Shown here: piece by piece, positions 17,723 through 26,839 of the stretch | How the letters are laid out: the number at the start of each line of letters is the position of its first letter | How positions within the stretch are numbered: the stretch's first letter is position 1 | NCBI RefSeq assembly: GCF_000186705.1 | Contig: NZ_AEUE01000004.1 | Span: 434,001 to 498,000 of the forward strand | Reading direction: 5' to 3' | DNA length: 64,000 nucleotides | Source of the DNA: Citromicrobium sp. JLT1363 | Lineage (GTDB): Bacteria > Pseudomonadota > Alphaproteobacteria > Sphingomonadales > Sphingomonadaceae | Position numbers and translations under genes: made by a program | Notes under the pieces: generated by a model | The model's input: only the letters and a program-made list of their open reading frames with translations | What the model was told of the DNA's origin: nothing | Database searches by the model: none

Positions 17723-19483
17723 CTACCGGTTCTTGTTTTTCACCTTTTTCGGCGGGCCCTTGCCCTTGGGGCCCGGGCGCACTGTCGCGTCGTTGTTCTT
17801 GCGGTGGGGGTTCGGCTTGCCGTTGCGGCGTCCCTGCGGCGGGCCCTTGCGGTTGGCGCGAGCGGTGTCCCGCGGTCCGTTGGCCGACGCCTCGATCCGG
17901 ACGTCGTCACCATCGTTGCCGTCGCCTGCAGTGCGGGCGAGCGCATCGGAGAACTTGTCTGCTATCGCGCGCGGAATCTGGAAGTAGGTCTCGTCCGGGC
18001 CGATCCGGATCGCGCCGACTTCGTTGCGGGTAATGTGCCCGCGGCGGCAGAGCAGCGGCAGGATCCAGCGAGGGTCGGCGTTGCGGCGGCGGCCGATGTC
18101 CATCCTGAACCAGACCGTATCCTCAAACCCCGGGCGATGCTTTTCGGCCTTTGCCGCGCGTCGTGCCTCCGGCGTATTCGCGATCAGATCCTCGGGTTCG
18201 GGCATCTTGGCGCGGTGAGAGGCGACGAGCATGGCGGCCAGCTCGCGGGGGCTGCGCTGTGCGAGCAGAGCGTCGACCAGATCGCTGTCCTCTTCGTCAG
18301 GCTCCACCGCGGTCAGCAGGGTCTGCATCAGGCGGTCGCGGTCCTTGGCCCGGATCGCCTCGCGGTCGGGCGCATCTGTCCACTTGGCATCGATCTTCGC
18401 GTTGCGGAGCATCTGTTCGACGCGGCGACGGCGGGAAAACGGAACGACCAGCACTGCGGTGCCCTTGCGCCCGGCACGGCCCGTGCGGCCCGAGCGGTGC
18501 TGCAGCGTCTCCGCATCGCGCGGAATCTCGACATGGACCACGAGGCTGAGTGTCGGCAGGTCGATGCCGCGCGCCGCGACATCGGTGGCGACGCATACCC
18601 GTGCACGCCGGTCGCGTAGCGCTTGCAAGGCCTGATTGCGTTCCGACTGCGAATTCTCGCCCGAGAGCGAGACGACGGCAAAGCCACGTTCCTGCAAGGT
18701 CGCATGCAGGTGGCGTACCTTTTCGCGCGTCCCGCAGAAAAGGATGGCGGTTTCCGCTTCGTGATAGCGCAGCAGGTTGACCACTGCGTTCTCAACCTCC
18801 GGGGGGGAGATCACGACGGCTTCGTAGGAAATGTCGCCATGGCCGCGATCGGCGCTGACCGTCGAAATGCGCAGGGCATTGCTCTGGTAGCGGCGGGCCA
18901 GCGCCTCGATCGGCTTGGGCATTGTGGCGGAGAACAGCAGCGTGCGGCGTCCTTCGGGCGTCGCATCGAGGATCGTTTCCAGCTCTTCGCGGAATCCCAT
19001 GTCGAGCATCTCGTCCGCCTCGTCGAGCGTGGCCGCCTTCAGAGCCGACAGGTCCAGCGCGCCGCGTTCCAGATGATCGCGCAGGCGGCCCGGAGTGCCG
19101 ACCACGATGGTCGCGCCCGAACGGAGGGCCTTGCGCTCCTGCGACGGGTTCATCCCGCCCACACAGGTCGCAACACGGCCGCCCGCCTTCGCGTAGAGCC
19201 AGGAAAGCTCGCGGCTGACCTGCAATGCGAGTTCGCGGGTGGGGGTGATGACGAGGGCGAGGGGCGCGGCAGGGAAGGGCACCTTCCCGCTATCGTCGAG
19301 CAGCTGGCGCGCGAAAGCCAGCCCGAAGGCAACCGTCTTGCCCGAGCCCGTTTGAGCAGAGACCACGAGATCGCGGCCATGCGCTTCGGGTTCGAGCACG
19401 GCGGCTTGCACGTCCGTCGGTTCGGAGTAGCCACGTTCGGTCAGCGCGCTTTGCAGGGTGCTGGGCAGTTCGGAAAAATTCAT
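17723..19483 (-). CDS. DEAD-box RNA helicase, DbpA type
   Basis: ATP-dependent RNA helicase of 586 residues. It has Walker A AQTGSGKT at 43-50, DEAD (LDEADEMLDMGF) near 153, SAT (FSATMPK) near 185, and helicase motifs ATDVAARGID and HRSGRTGRAGRKG in the second RecA domain. Near 455-530 is a DbpA-like RNA-binding domain. A Lys/Arg/Pro/Gly-rich tail (residues about 545-586) completes it. It likely acts in ribosome assembly or RNA turnover. It stands alone; the next gene is divergent. Confidence 0.92.
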   Translation of the reverse strand: MNFSELPSTLQSALTERGYSEPTDVQAAVLEPEAHGRDLVVSAQTGSGKTVAFGLAFARQLLDDSGKVPFPAAPLALVITPTRELALQVSRELSWLYAKAGGRVATCVGGMNPSQERKALRSGATIVVGTPGRLRDHLERGALDLSALKAATLDEADEMLDMGFREELETILDATPEGRRTLLFSATMPKPIEALARRYQSNALRISTVSADRGHGDISYEAVVISPPEVENAVVNLLRYHEAETAILFCGTREKVRHLHATLQERGFAVVSLSGENSQSERNQALQALRDRRARVCVATDVAARGIDLPTLSLVVHVEIPRDAETLQHRSGRTGRAGRKGTAVLVVPFSRRRRVEQMLRNAKIDAKWTDAPDREAIRAKDRDRLMQTLLTAVEPDEEDSDLVDALLAQRSPRELAAMLVASHRAKMPEPEDLIANTPEARRAAKAEKHRPGFEDTVWFRMDIGRRRNADPRWILPLLCRRGHITRNEVGAIRIGPDETYFQIPRAIADKFSDALARTAGDGNDGDDVRIEASANGPRDTARANRKGPPQGRRNGKPNPHRKNNDATVRPGPKGKGPPKKVKNKNR

Positions 19484-19824
19484 GTCATAACCTTGGGAAT
19501 CAATGCACGCGCGCCGGGCAGCCCAGGCGGCTGGACGTTGCTATCAGCGGCGCGGAAATCGGGAATCGTCAAACGCTCTGCGTTCGGCGAGGTTGGGGCC
19601 CCTTACCCGATTATTGCCGCTTTGGCTTGCGAATTATTTTGCGCGGCCTGCGCGAGAGTTCGTCCCACCGCCCGAGATCAGGCGTCGTCGGTCGCGCGAT
19701 GGCGCCAGCATGCCTGCGGATTCCTCTCTCGGGCGTGGCAGGCACGATGATCCATCTGCAGCGCTTGCAACTGAAAACCATTCGCAGTAGCAGCGCGCCG
19801 AACACGCAAATTAGGGATGCAACC
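19484..19824. other. 341-base intergenic region between helicase and siderophore receptor
   Basis: It holds the promoters of two divergent genes. TTGCGAATTATT at 19627-19638 matches the left half of the palindrome found upstream of hemA (46349-46367) but the right half is degenerate. An ATTCGCA half site lies at 19779-19785. A longer reading frame of the receptor (ATG at 19747) enters the region. I see no RNA gene or repeat. Confidence 0.35.
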
Positions 19825-21951
19825 TTGAAACCGATTCTCGCCGCAACGTCGGCAACCCTCGCATTGATCCTGTCCACGCCGGCCCTGGCCCAGACCGTCG
19901 ATCCTGAAGCGAGCACCGAAACTGGTGACCCCGTCGATGGCGCTGAAGACCCGACGATTGTCGTCACCGGGTCGCTGACCGATTTCGGCGCGACCAAGTC
20001 CGACACACCGATCGTAGAGACGGCGCGTTCGATCTCCATCGAGACGGAACAGGATTTCGAGGAGAAGGGCGCCCAGTCGCTGGACGACGCCTTGACCTAT
20101 TCGGCGGGCGTGACCGCCGAGCCCTACGGATTCTCTACCCGTGGCGATTTCGCGCAGGTTCGCGGGCTGGATGCGCCGGAATATCGCGACAACCTGCAGT
20201 ACCTTTTCGGCTTCTACAACACGACGCGGCAGGACATCTATACGCTGGAGCAGGTCGAGGTGCTCAAGGGCCCGGCCTCTGTGCTCTATGGCGCGGGGTC
20301 GCCGGGCGGCATCATCAATGTGGTGACCAAGCGGCCCCACGGCGTGACCGAAGGTGAGGTCCGTTTCGATTATGGCAGCTTCGATCGCAAGCAGATTGCG
20401 ACCGACATCAATTTTGCGGTTCCCGGCGCCGAGGACAAGGCGCAGTTCCGCTTCGTCGGCATCCTGCGCGATGCGGACACCCAGATCGACGAAGTGAACG
20501 ACGACAAGCTGGTGATCGCGCCCGCGCTCACCTTGCGCCCGGCCAGGGGGACTGAATTCACCATTCTGGCCAATTACTCCGATCAGGATTCGGACACCGC
20601 GCACCAGTTCCTGCCCGTCACCGGCACTCTGCTTCCGGGGCCCGGCGGGCAGGAGATCGACCCCTACGAATATATGGGCGCACCCGATTTCAACGCCTAC
20701 AACACGGAAAGCTTCGCTCTCACGCTGCTGTTCGAACAGCAGTTGAGCGATGCGTTCTCGATCGAGGCGGTCGGCCGCTATGTCGATTCCCAGGCGGATT
20801 ATCGCCAGGCCTGGATCGCCTTCCAGGGCAATGGCGTGCCCCGGATCGATGCCAACGGCAATGGCACCTGGACGTTCTACCTGGCAGATAATCGCAGTGA
20901 GCAGCTGGCCATCGATGCCCGTCTGCGCGGTGAATTTTCGACCGGCCCGATCGACCACGAACTGCTGGTCGGTGTGCAGCGGCAGGACGTGTTCACCGAT
21001 TCCGACACGGCCTATCTCTTCGACGGCGGCACGCTGAACGTGTTCGATCCGACCTACGCCGGTGCCCCGACGGTGGAGCAGGTGCGCCAGTTGCAGGGCA
21101 ACGGCCCGCGCAACTATGTCGACTCGACTGGCTACTACATTTCCGACCAGATGAGCCTGGGCTCGCTCGTCGCAACGGCAGGTGTCCGGTTCGACGATGT
21201 GACCAATCGCGTGGAGAACGGCGCGACGCAGAAGGACGATGCGACCAGCCTCAGCTTCGGCGTGCTCTGGCGGGGACCGGCAGGGATCTCTCCTTATGTG
21301 AGCTACGCCGAGAGCTTCGAGCCGGTGGTGGGCATCGATACGATCACCAACCAGCAGCTTCTGCCGCAAGAAGGCCGCCAGTACGAAGCGGGCATCAAGT
21401 GGCAGCCGACCGGCGTCAACGCGCTGGTGACGGTCTCGGCCTTCGATATCGAGGTGTCCAACCTGCCGAACCCCAATTCGCTTGTCGGTGGTGACAGCCA
21501 GCAGGAGGGCGTGTCCAAGGTTCGCGGGATCGAAGCCGAGGCCAATGCCCTGATCGGCGGCCTGCGGCTGGACGGGAATGTCAGCTATCTCGATACGGAA
21601 GACCCGAACGGCCTGCCGCTCACCTCGATCTCCGACTGGCAGGCTTCGCTGTTCGCGCTGTACAATTTCGGCGGCGCGCTGGACGGCCTCAGCTTCGGTG
21701 GTGGCGTTCGGTATGTCGGCGGTAACGAAAGCAACGGCATCTCGGCGGTCACCAACAATCTGCTAACCTATCGGGTGGATGGCCGGACGGTCGGCGATCT
21801 GTCGCTGGGCTACGATTTCGACCGGTTCTCCCTGCGGGTGACGGCGCGTAACATCACAAACGAGGAATATTTCGCCGTCTGCCTGGTACGCGGCGATTGC
21901 TTCCCCGGCGAAAAGCGCAGCATCAATGGCTCGCTGACCGTCGCGTTCTGA
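19825..21951 (+). CDS. TonB-dependent siderophore receptor
   Basis: Outer membrane receptor of 708 residues from a TTG start with aggga about 8 bases upstream. The signal peptide (1-24, ending ALAQ) begins right at that codon; an in-frame ATG at 19747 would put 26 odd residues before it. The plug starts at PTIVVTGS, and contains TRGDFAQVRGLDAP and EVLKGPASVLYGAGSPGGIINVVTKRP, the ferric-siderophore receptor signature. The barrel ends SLTVAF. It imports iron-siderophore complexes. Its stop overlaps the next gene, and a PepSY protein follows, a common iron-uptake layout. Confidence 0.92.
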   Translation: MKPILAATSATLALILSTPALAQTVDPEASTETGDPVDGAEDPTIVVTGSLTDFGATKSDTPIVETARSISIETEQDFEEKGAQSLDDALTYSAGVTAEPYGFSTRGDFAQVRGLDAPEYRDNLQYLFGFYNTTRQDIYTLEQVEVLKGPASVLYGAGSPGGIINVVTKRPHGVTEGEVRFDYGSFDRKQIATDINFAVPGAEDKAQFRFVGILRDADTQIDEVNDDKLVIAPALTLRPARGTEFTILANYSDQDSDTAHQFLPVTGTLLPGPGGQEIDPYEYMGAPDFNAYNTESFALTLLFEQQLSDAFSIEAVGRYVDSQADYRQAWIAFQGNGVPRIDANGNGTWTFYLADNRSEQLAIDARLRGEFSTGPIDHELLVGVQRQDVFTDSDTAYLFDGGTLNVFDPTYAGAPTVEQVRQLQGNGPRNYVDSTGYYISDQMSLGSLVATAGVRFDDVTNRVENGATQKDDATSLSFGVLWRGPAGISPYVSYAESFEPVVGIDTITNQQLLPQEGRQYEAGIKWQPTGVNALVTVSAFDIEVSNLPNPNSLVGGDSQQEGVSKVRGIEAEANALIGGLRLDGNVSYLDTEDPNGLPLTSISDWQASLFALYNFGGALDGLSFGGGVRYVGGNESNGISAVTNNLLTYRVDGRTVGDLSLGYDFDRFSLRVTARNITNEEYFAVCLVRGDCFPGEKRSINGSLTVAF

Positions 21952-22529
21952 TGAATGCAGGGCTTCTCATGTGGCTGGCCGCCGTGTTTGCCCTGGCGGG
22001 CGTGGCGGTGCTCCGGATGTCGTGGGGTCGGGCCAAGCGCTCGACCCCGCTGAATCTTGCCGGATGGGGCGCATTGCTGGTCGGGCTTGTCCTGGCCGAC
22101 CGGGCGGCGGGCGAGTGGGGCATTGCGGTGACCGTACTGGTAATCGGTGCCGCCGCTCTCGCTGCACTCGCCGTTGCGGCGTTCAAGCCGGTCAACAGAG
22201 GGCCTCGAAAGGCGCCCCGCACCGCGCATCGCGGGGCGAATGAGATAAAGCCGCGCGGCCGTTCCGGCCTGCTGACCTTCACGATCGCCGGACCGCTTGC
22301 GCTGGGTGCGAGCCTGTTGTTCGCCCTGGCAATCCGCGCCCTGATCCTGTTCGGAGGCGGCGCGGAGGCCGATGCCAACGTCGCCGTTCTGGCGACGGTG
22401 CCGATCGCCTGGCCCGTGCTCGCCTTTGCCCTGCTGATGATGTCGCGCCGCGCGGATCAGTTCGCCTGGGTGCTCGGCATCGCGGCGCTTGCGGCACCTT
22501 TCCTCATGTTCCAGGGGACCATGGTATGA
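21951..22529 (+). CDS. Membrane protein of iron-uptake operon, unknown function
   Basis: I do not recognise a named family. The 192-residue protein has about six hydrophobic segments (2-22, 33-50, 55-78, 108-130, 142-162, 168-188) and a basic loop near 80-105. ATG 21951 overlaps the receptor stop and its own stop overlaps the PepSY gene start, so all three are translationally coupled. A helper in siderophore handling or ferric reduction is plausible from context only. Confidence 0.75.
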   Translation: MNAGLLMWLAAVFALAGVAVLRMSWGRAKRSTPLNLAGWGALLVGLVLADRAAGEWGIAVTVLVIGAAALAALAVAAFKPVNRGPRKAPRTAHRGANEIKPRGRSGLLTFTIAGPLALGASLLFALAIRALILFGGGAEADANVAVLATVPIAWPVLAFALLMMSRRADQFAWVLGIAALAAPFLMFQGTMV

Positions 22530-23863
22530 GCTTCGCTTTCGCCAAGGACACCGTGCGCAAGGCGATCTCCGCGCACTCCGCGCTGGGGCTGGTGTGCTGC
22601 GCGCTGCTCTACCTTATTTGCGTCACGGGTACGGCTATCGTGCTGTACGAGGAGTGGCAGCGCTTCGAGCAGCTCGACGCGCCCGAGATGTCGCAGATCG
22701 AACCGGCAGCCGTTCAGCGCGCGATCGAGAACGTGCTCGAAAGCGAGAGCGACGGGCCGACCACCACGCATTTGTACGTCCACCTGCCGACCGCAGATTT
22801 GCCGCGCACCACCATCACCACCGATACGCAGGCCGTCCATGTTGATGCGCAGGGCCAAATTGCGGCGCCGGAAGAAAATGCCTGGGCCGAATTCCTGCTG
22901 GCCCTGCATTATCGCCTCAACCTGCCCGCACTTTACGGAATGACGCTGGTCGGCCTGTTCGGCGCGATGATCGTTGCGCTCGCCGTCTCGGGCGTCGTCG
23001 CGCATCCGCGCATTTTCCGCGATGCTTTCCGGCTGCGCGCGCGGCGGGCGGACGATGTCGCGACGATGGACTGGCACAACCGGCTGGCGGTGTGGACCTT
23101 GCCCTTCGCGCTCGCCATTTCGCTGACCGGCGCGATGATTGGTCTGTTCTATGTCTCCGGCGGGGGGCTTGCCGCCGCCGGGTACGGCGGAGACAGCGAC
23201 GCTGCATTGGCGCCGATCTTCGGCGATGAGCCCGAAGGCGATTCCTCGCCAGCCGGGATTCCGAACGCCGCGCCCGCGCTCGCCTTCATGGAGCGCGAGT
23301 ATCCGGAGGTGGAGCCCTACTACGTGATCCTGCATGATCCGGGCACGGCCGGACAGCACATGCAGATCATTGCAGAACACCCACGGCGGCTCATTTTCGG
23401 CGAATATTATGCCTTCGATGCGGCCGGCGGTTTTCACGGCACGGTAGGCCTGGCCGACGGCACGGTAGGCCAGCAGCTTTCGGCGTCGACCTACAACCTG
23501 CACTTCGGGAATTACGGCGGCCTTCCGGTCAAGATTGCCTATATCCTTTTCGGGATTGCGCTGAGCGTGGTGGTGGCGACCGGGACCTTCATCTGGCTCG
23601 ACAAGCGGGAACGGCGCGGCAATGCCTCCACCCGGCTGCGCGCTGCTTGGTGGGGGCTGGTCGCTGGCGTACCCGCAGCGCTGGTTCTGACGCTGGTCGC
23701 TCGCCTCGTGCTGGGCAACACCGCGTCTTTCGTGCCGATCTTCTGGGTCGCCTGCGTGCTGGCCGTGCTGCTGCCGGTGATCGCTGCTCACCGTTCGCTC
23801 TCAGCGCAGTCGAACCGCGAAGTGGCCGCCTCGGCCGGCGTACGCGGGATCGAGGCTTCCTGA
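22526..23863 (+). CDS. PepSY-associated transmembrane protein (probable ferric-siderophore reductase type)
   Basis: Inner-membrane protein of 445 residues with a first helix at about 15-38, a periplasmic PepSY-type region, and later helices near 140-165, 190-215, 335-355, 375-400 and 405-425. HNRLAVWTLPFAL and LHFGNYGGLPVKIAYILFGIALSVVVATG are typical of PepSY_TM proteins, in which conserved His residues are thought to bind haem for reduction of ferric siderophores. It is last in the operon with the siderophore receptor. Confidence 0.88.
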   Translation: MSFAFAKDTVRKAISAHSALGLVCCALLYLICVTGTAIVLYEEWQRFEQLDAPEMSQIEPAAVQRAIENVLESESDGPTTTHLYVHLPTADLPRTTITTDTQAVHVDAQGQIAAPEENAWAEFLLALHYRLNLPALYGMTLVGLFGAMIVALAVSGVVAHPRIFRDAFRLRARRADDVATMDWHNRLAVWTLPFALAISLTGAMIGLFYVSGGGLAAAGYGGDSDAALAPIFGDEPEGDSSPAGIPNAAPALAFMEREYPEVEPYYVILHDPGTAGQHMQIIAEHPRRLIFGEYYAFDAAGGFHGTVGLADGTVGQQLSASTYNLHFGNYGGLPVKIAYILFGIALSVVVATGTFIWLDKRERRGNASTRLRAAWWGLVAGVPAALVLTLVARLVLGNTASFVPIFWVACVLAVLLPVIAAHRSLSAQSNREVAASAGVRGIEAS

Positions 23864-24028
23864 CTGCTTCCACGGTCGCCCACGGCTTTCGGGCGGACTC
23901 ACCGGGCACATCGCGGGCCGTCGATGGTTGTCTGATCTCAAGGTCGGGGAGCCCATGCCAACTGCACACGGACATCATTCGCGCATCGGTGCGTCTCGCA
24001 ACGGGGCGGCGATCGGCGGGCGCGCCGC

Positions 24029-24868
24029 GTGACTGCTGGCCATCTCGCGGATGAGGACCACCGGGCGCTGGCTGCCGCATGCCAACCCGATGTCGGCCTG
24101 TGCACCATCGTCGGGATAGATGGCAGCTTTTCCCGTCGGCTCGGTGCGCAGCTGGCAGTTTTGCCCGATGGTTCTGTTGTGGGGGACCTCGCCGATACCT
24201 GTCTGGAACGCCAATTGGTCAGCGATCTGGATGAGATCGGCGAGCCCGCCGTGGTCCGTTACGGCGCGGGATCGTCCAAAATCGATTTCCGCCTGCCCTG
24301 CGGGGGCGGGCTGGACATTCTGCTCGACCCGGCACCGGACCGGAAGGCCTGCCGCGATACCCTCGACCAGCTTGAAAGGCGTGAGCCCGCATCACTGATG
24401 CTGCCTGCCAACGCTATGATGGCGCGGCGCGCCTTCATCCCGGGCCTGAAACTGCGCGTCTTTGGCGAGGGCGCGGAGCTTGCCGCCATTGGCGATCTGG
24501 CTGACGCCCTCGGCTTGGCAACCGATGCTGTGGCGAAGGATGCCCTTTCGCTCGGCCGGGGCAGCTGCCTACCGCCCGCCGATCGATGGACGGCCGTGCT
24601 GCTGCTGTTCCACGACCATGAGTGGGAACTTGCGCTGCTGGAGGAGGCTGTGGAGAGCCCGGCGTTCTATATCGGCGCGCAAGGCGGCCATACTGCACGA
24701 GAGGCGCGGGCCGATGCGCTGGCCATGAAGGGAGTGCCCGAGCAGAGCATTGCCCGCATTCGCAGCCCCGTCGGCACGCTTCCGGCCTGCCGAACGGCCC
24801 AGACCCTCGCGCTCTCTGCCCTGAGCGAAATTGTCGGCGAATATGAGCGGCTGCGACCCAATGCCTGA
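24029..24868 (+). CDS. XdhC/CoxI-family molybdenum-enzyme maturation protein
   Basis: Protein of 279 residues. The N-terminal XdhC region has TIVGIDGSFSRRLGAQLAV and DGSVVGDLADTCLE; the C-terminal Rossmann domain has FYIGAQGGHTAREAR and RIRSPVG. XdhC proteins bind molybdenum cofactor, help sulfurate it and insert it into xanthine dehydrogenase-type enzymes. The start is the GTG at 24029; no ATG fits. It overlaps the MobA-like gene. No molybdenum hydroxylase lies in this window, so the client is elsewhere. Confidence 0.88.
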   Translation: MTAGHLADEDHRALAAACQPDVGLCTIVGIDGSFSRRLGAQLAVLPDGSVVGDLADTCLERQLVSDLDEIGEPAVVRYGAGSSKIDFRLPCGGGLDILLDPAPDRKACRDTLDQLERREPASLMLPANAMMARRAFIPGLKLRVFGEGAELAAIGDLADALGLATDAVAKDALSLGRGSCLPPADRWTAVLLLFHDHEWELALLEEAVESPAFYIGAQGGHTAREARADALAMKGVPEQSIARIRSPVGTLPACRTAQTLALSALSEIVGEYERLRPNA

Positions 24869-25466
24869 CCCGTCGATCGCGGTCGCGCTTCTGGCAGCGG
24901 GGCGTTCTCGCCGGTTCGATGGCGACAAGCTGACCGCGCAGATCGCGGGCGATCCGCTGTGGCATCACGCCGCGCGCGCGGCCGAGCGCGCAGGGTTCCA
25001 GCGCCGTCTCCTCATCTGCCGCGACGGGATGCAGGCGGCGTTCGCGCGGGAGGGGTGGGCCACGATCGCCAATCCCGACGCCGACGAGGGCATGGCAACC
25101 TCCATCCGCGCGGCCGTTGAAGCGTGCGGGCCCGCCATGCGCCTTGTGGTCATGCTGGCGGATATGCCCTTCCTGGACGCGTCACACCTGCGGGCGCTCG
25201 GCCGGGCGCAAGACACTCTCTTTTCCCGCTATCCGGACGGATCGAGCGGTGTGCCTGCGGCATTTGCGCGCGCGGACTTTGCATCACTCGCCAACCTCGA
25301 CGGGCAGGGCGGGGCGCAATCGCTTGCGCGGGCACCGGGGGCCAGGAGTATCGCGCCTGCGAACCCGATCGCCTTGAAAGACATCGACACGCGCCTCGAT
25401 TTGGCAGAAGCGCGCGGTCTCCCACTGTCCGATCCCGAATCCGGCCAGCCTTCCTCATCCGCTTGA
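24861..25466 (+). CDS. MobA/MocA-like nucleotidyltransferase (molybdenum cofactor cytidylyl/guanylyltransferase)
   Basis: Transferase of about 201 residues with the NTP-binding signature LLAAGRSRRFDGDKL near 10-24 and VVMLADMPFLDASHL near 92-106. Such proteins attach CMP or GMP to molybdopterin. Paired with XdhC it probably makes MCD for a CO-dehydrogenase or aldehyde-oxidase type enzyme. ATG 24861 overlaps the XdhC stop; ATG 24843 is an alternative start six codons earlier. Confidence 0.85.
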   Translation: MPDPSIAVALLAAGRSRRFDGDKLTAQIAGDPLWHHAARAAERAGFQRRLLICRDGMQAAFAREGWATIANPDADEGMATSIRAAVEACGPAMRLVVMLADMPFLDASHLRALGRAQDTLFSRYPDGSSGVPAAFARADFASLANLDGQGGAQSLARAPGARSIAPANPIALKDIDTRLDLAEARGLPLSDPESGQPSSSA

Positions 25467-25537
25467 CGGATTTTGGCGAACTTGCGACCTTCCGTTGCGC
25501 GGCGTCCGGAGAACGCCGCGTCAGGGGGAGACGGGAA

Positions 25538-25864
25538 ATGGCAGCGAGACTGGCAGTGGCCTTCGGCATTGCCTCGTTGGCGGCGGGTGCCGGCCAGGCC
25601 CAGCAGGCCGAAAGGGCGGTTCTGGTGGAGGTCCGCAACGGGGTGGAGACCGAGTATCTTGCAGATGCCGACAAGGCACGGCGGGAACTCGCGGCGAAGG
25701 TTGAAATGGCCGCACGGATGGCCTGTGCTGATGCATGGACGCCGCGTTCGACCATTTACGAATCGATCGATTACACGGTGGACTGGTCGTCGACCGAGGG
25801 GCGTCATGCCGGGCAGCGCAAAGCGATCGCGCGCAATATCTCCGTTCGCTGTCGCCTCGATTGA
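25538..25864 (+). CDS. Small exported protein, UrcA-like
   Basis: Protein of 108 residues with a signal peptide (1-22, ending GQAQ). The mature part has LADADKARRELAAKVEMAARMAC, which resembles the single repeat and conserved Cys of UrcA-family periplasmic proteins, and a second Cys near the C-terminus (VRCRLD) that could form a disulfide. The ribosome site cagggggag lies before ATG 25538. Function is unknown; the UrcA call is tentative. Confidence 0.6.
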   Translation: MAARLAVAFGIASLAAGAGQAQQAERAVLVEVRNGVETEYLADADKARRELAAKVEMAARMACADAWTPRSTIYESIDYTVDWSSTEGRHAGQRKAIARNISVRCRLD

Positions 25865-25909
25865 GGCTGCCTCTGGCAGCGCATGCCAGACCGGGCTAGG
25901 GCGCTGGCC

Positions 25910-26833
25910 ATGACACATGATCCGCACAATCCCGCGACGCATTCCGCCGATGCGGGCCGCAACATCCAGCCATGGGCCGCCCGTTCTCTCCTGTTCGTGC
26001 CGGGGGACAGCCCGCGAAAGCTGGAAAAGGCGCTTGGTGGCGAGGCGGATCTCATCATCCTCGATCTGGAAGATTCTGTCGCCGAAAGCGCCAAGCCCGA
26101 TGCGCGCGACCATGTGGCAGGCGCGCTCGGGCAACCGGACCGCGCGAAGCCGCTATGGGTCCGCATCAACCCGATGGATACGCCCGACGCGCTGCGCGAT
26201 CTCGTGGATGTGGTGCCCCATCGCCCCGATGGCATCATGCTGCCCAAGGCGACACCGGACGAGGTGCGTTTGCTGGGTCACTATCTTACCGCTCTGGAGG
26301 CATCTGCGGGGATCGAGCCCGGATCGATCCGGCTGATTGCCGTCGCCACCGAAACCGCGCCCGCGCTGTTCCGGCTCGGCGATTACGCAGGCGTTCCCCG
26401 GCTCGACGCACTCACCTGGGGCGCGGAAGACCTTGCGGCAGCCTTCGGTGCCTCCGCCAATCGGGACGAGGACGGCAATCTGCTGGAGCCCTTCGCACTG
26501 GCCCGCACGCTGTGCCTCGCCGGAGCCCACGCGGCCGGGATCGCACCAATCGAGACGATCGATCCCAATTTCCGCGATGAAGAGCGGATGAAGCGCGTTC
26601 CCGAAGATGCGCGCAAGGTGGGTTTTCGCGGGATGATGTGCATTCACCCCGCGCAGGTCGAACCGATCAATCGCGCCTTCACACCATCCGATGAAGAGCT
26701 GGACCGCGCGCGCCGGATCGTCGCCCTGTTCGAGGAGAACCCGGGCGCGGGTGCGCTGCAACTGGATGGCGAGATGGTCGATATCCCGCACCTGAAGCAG
26801 GCGCGCGGGATCCTTGGGCTCGCGGCGAAGTAG
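25910..26833 (+). CDS. HpcH/HpaI aldolase / CitE-like CoA-ester lyase
   Basis: Enzyme of 307 residues of the CitE TIM-barrel family. Motifs are RSLLFVPGDSPRKLEKAL, IILDLEDSVAESAK with the metal-binding acids, VRINPMDT, MLPKA, the Glu in VATETAPAL, WGAEDLAA and CIHPAQVEPIN. Relatives split malyl-CoA, citramalyl-CoA or methylmalyl-CoA with Mg2+. ATG 25910 is preferred over 25883 because the conserved part begins soon after. It converges on an enoyl-CoA hydratase, 6 bases apart. Confidence 0.88.
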   Translation: MTHDPHNPATHSADAGRNIQPWAARSLLFVPGDSPRKLEKALGGEADLIILDLEDSVAESAKPDARDHVAGALGQPDRAKPLWVRINPMDTPDALRDLVDVVPHRPDGIMLPKATPDEVRLLGHYLTALEASAGIEPGSIRLIAVATETAPALFRLGDYAGVPRLDALTWGAEDLAAAFGASANRDEDGNLLEPFALARTLCLAGAHAAGIAPIETIDPNFRDEERMKRVPEDARKVGFRGMMCIHPAQVEPINRAFTPSDEELDRARRIVALFEENPGAGALQLDGEMVDIPHLKQARGILGLAAK

Positions 26834-26839
26834 GCGGCG

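Noticed and set aside
19627-19643. Full Fur box before the siderophore receptor
   Set aside because: Only the left half matches the hemA palindrome; the right half differs, so I list it only as a half site.
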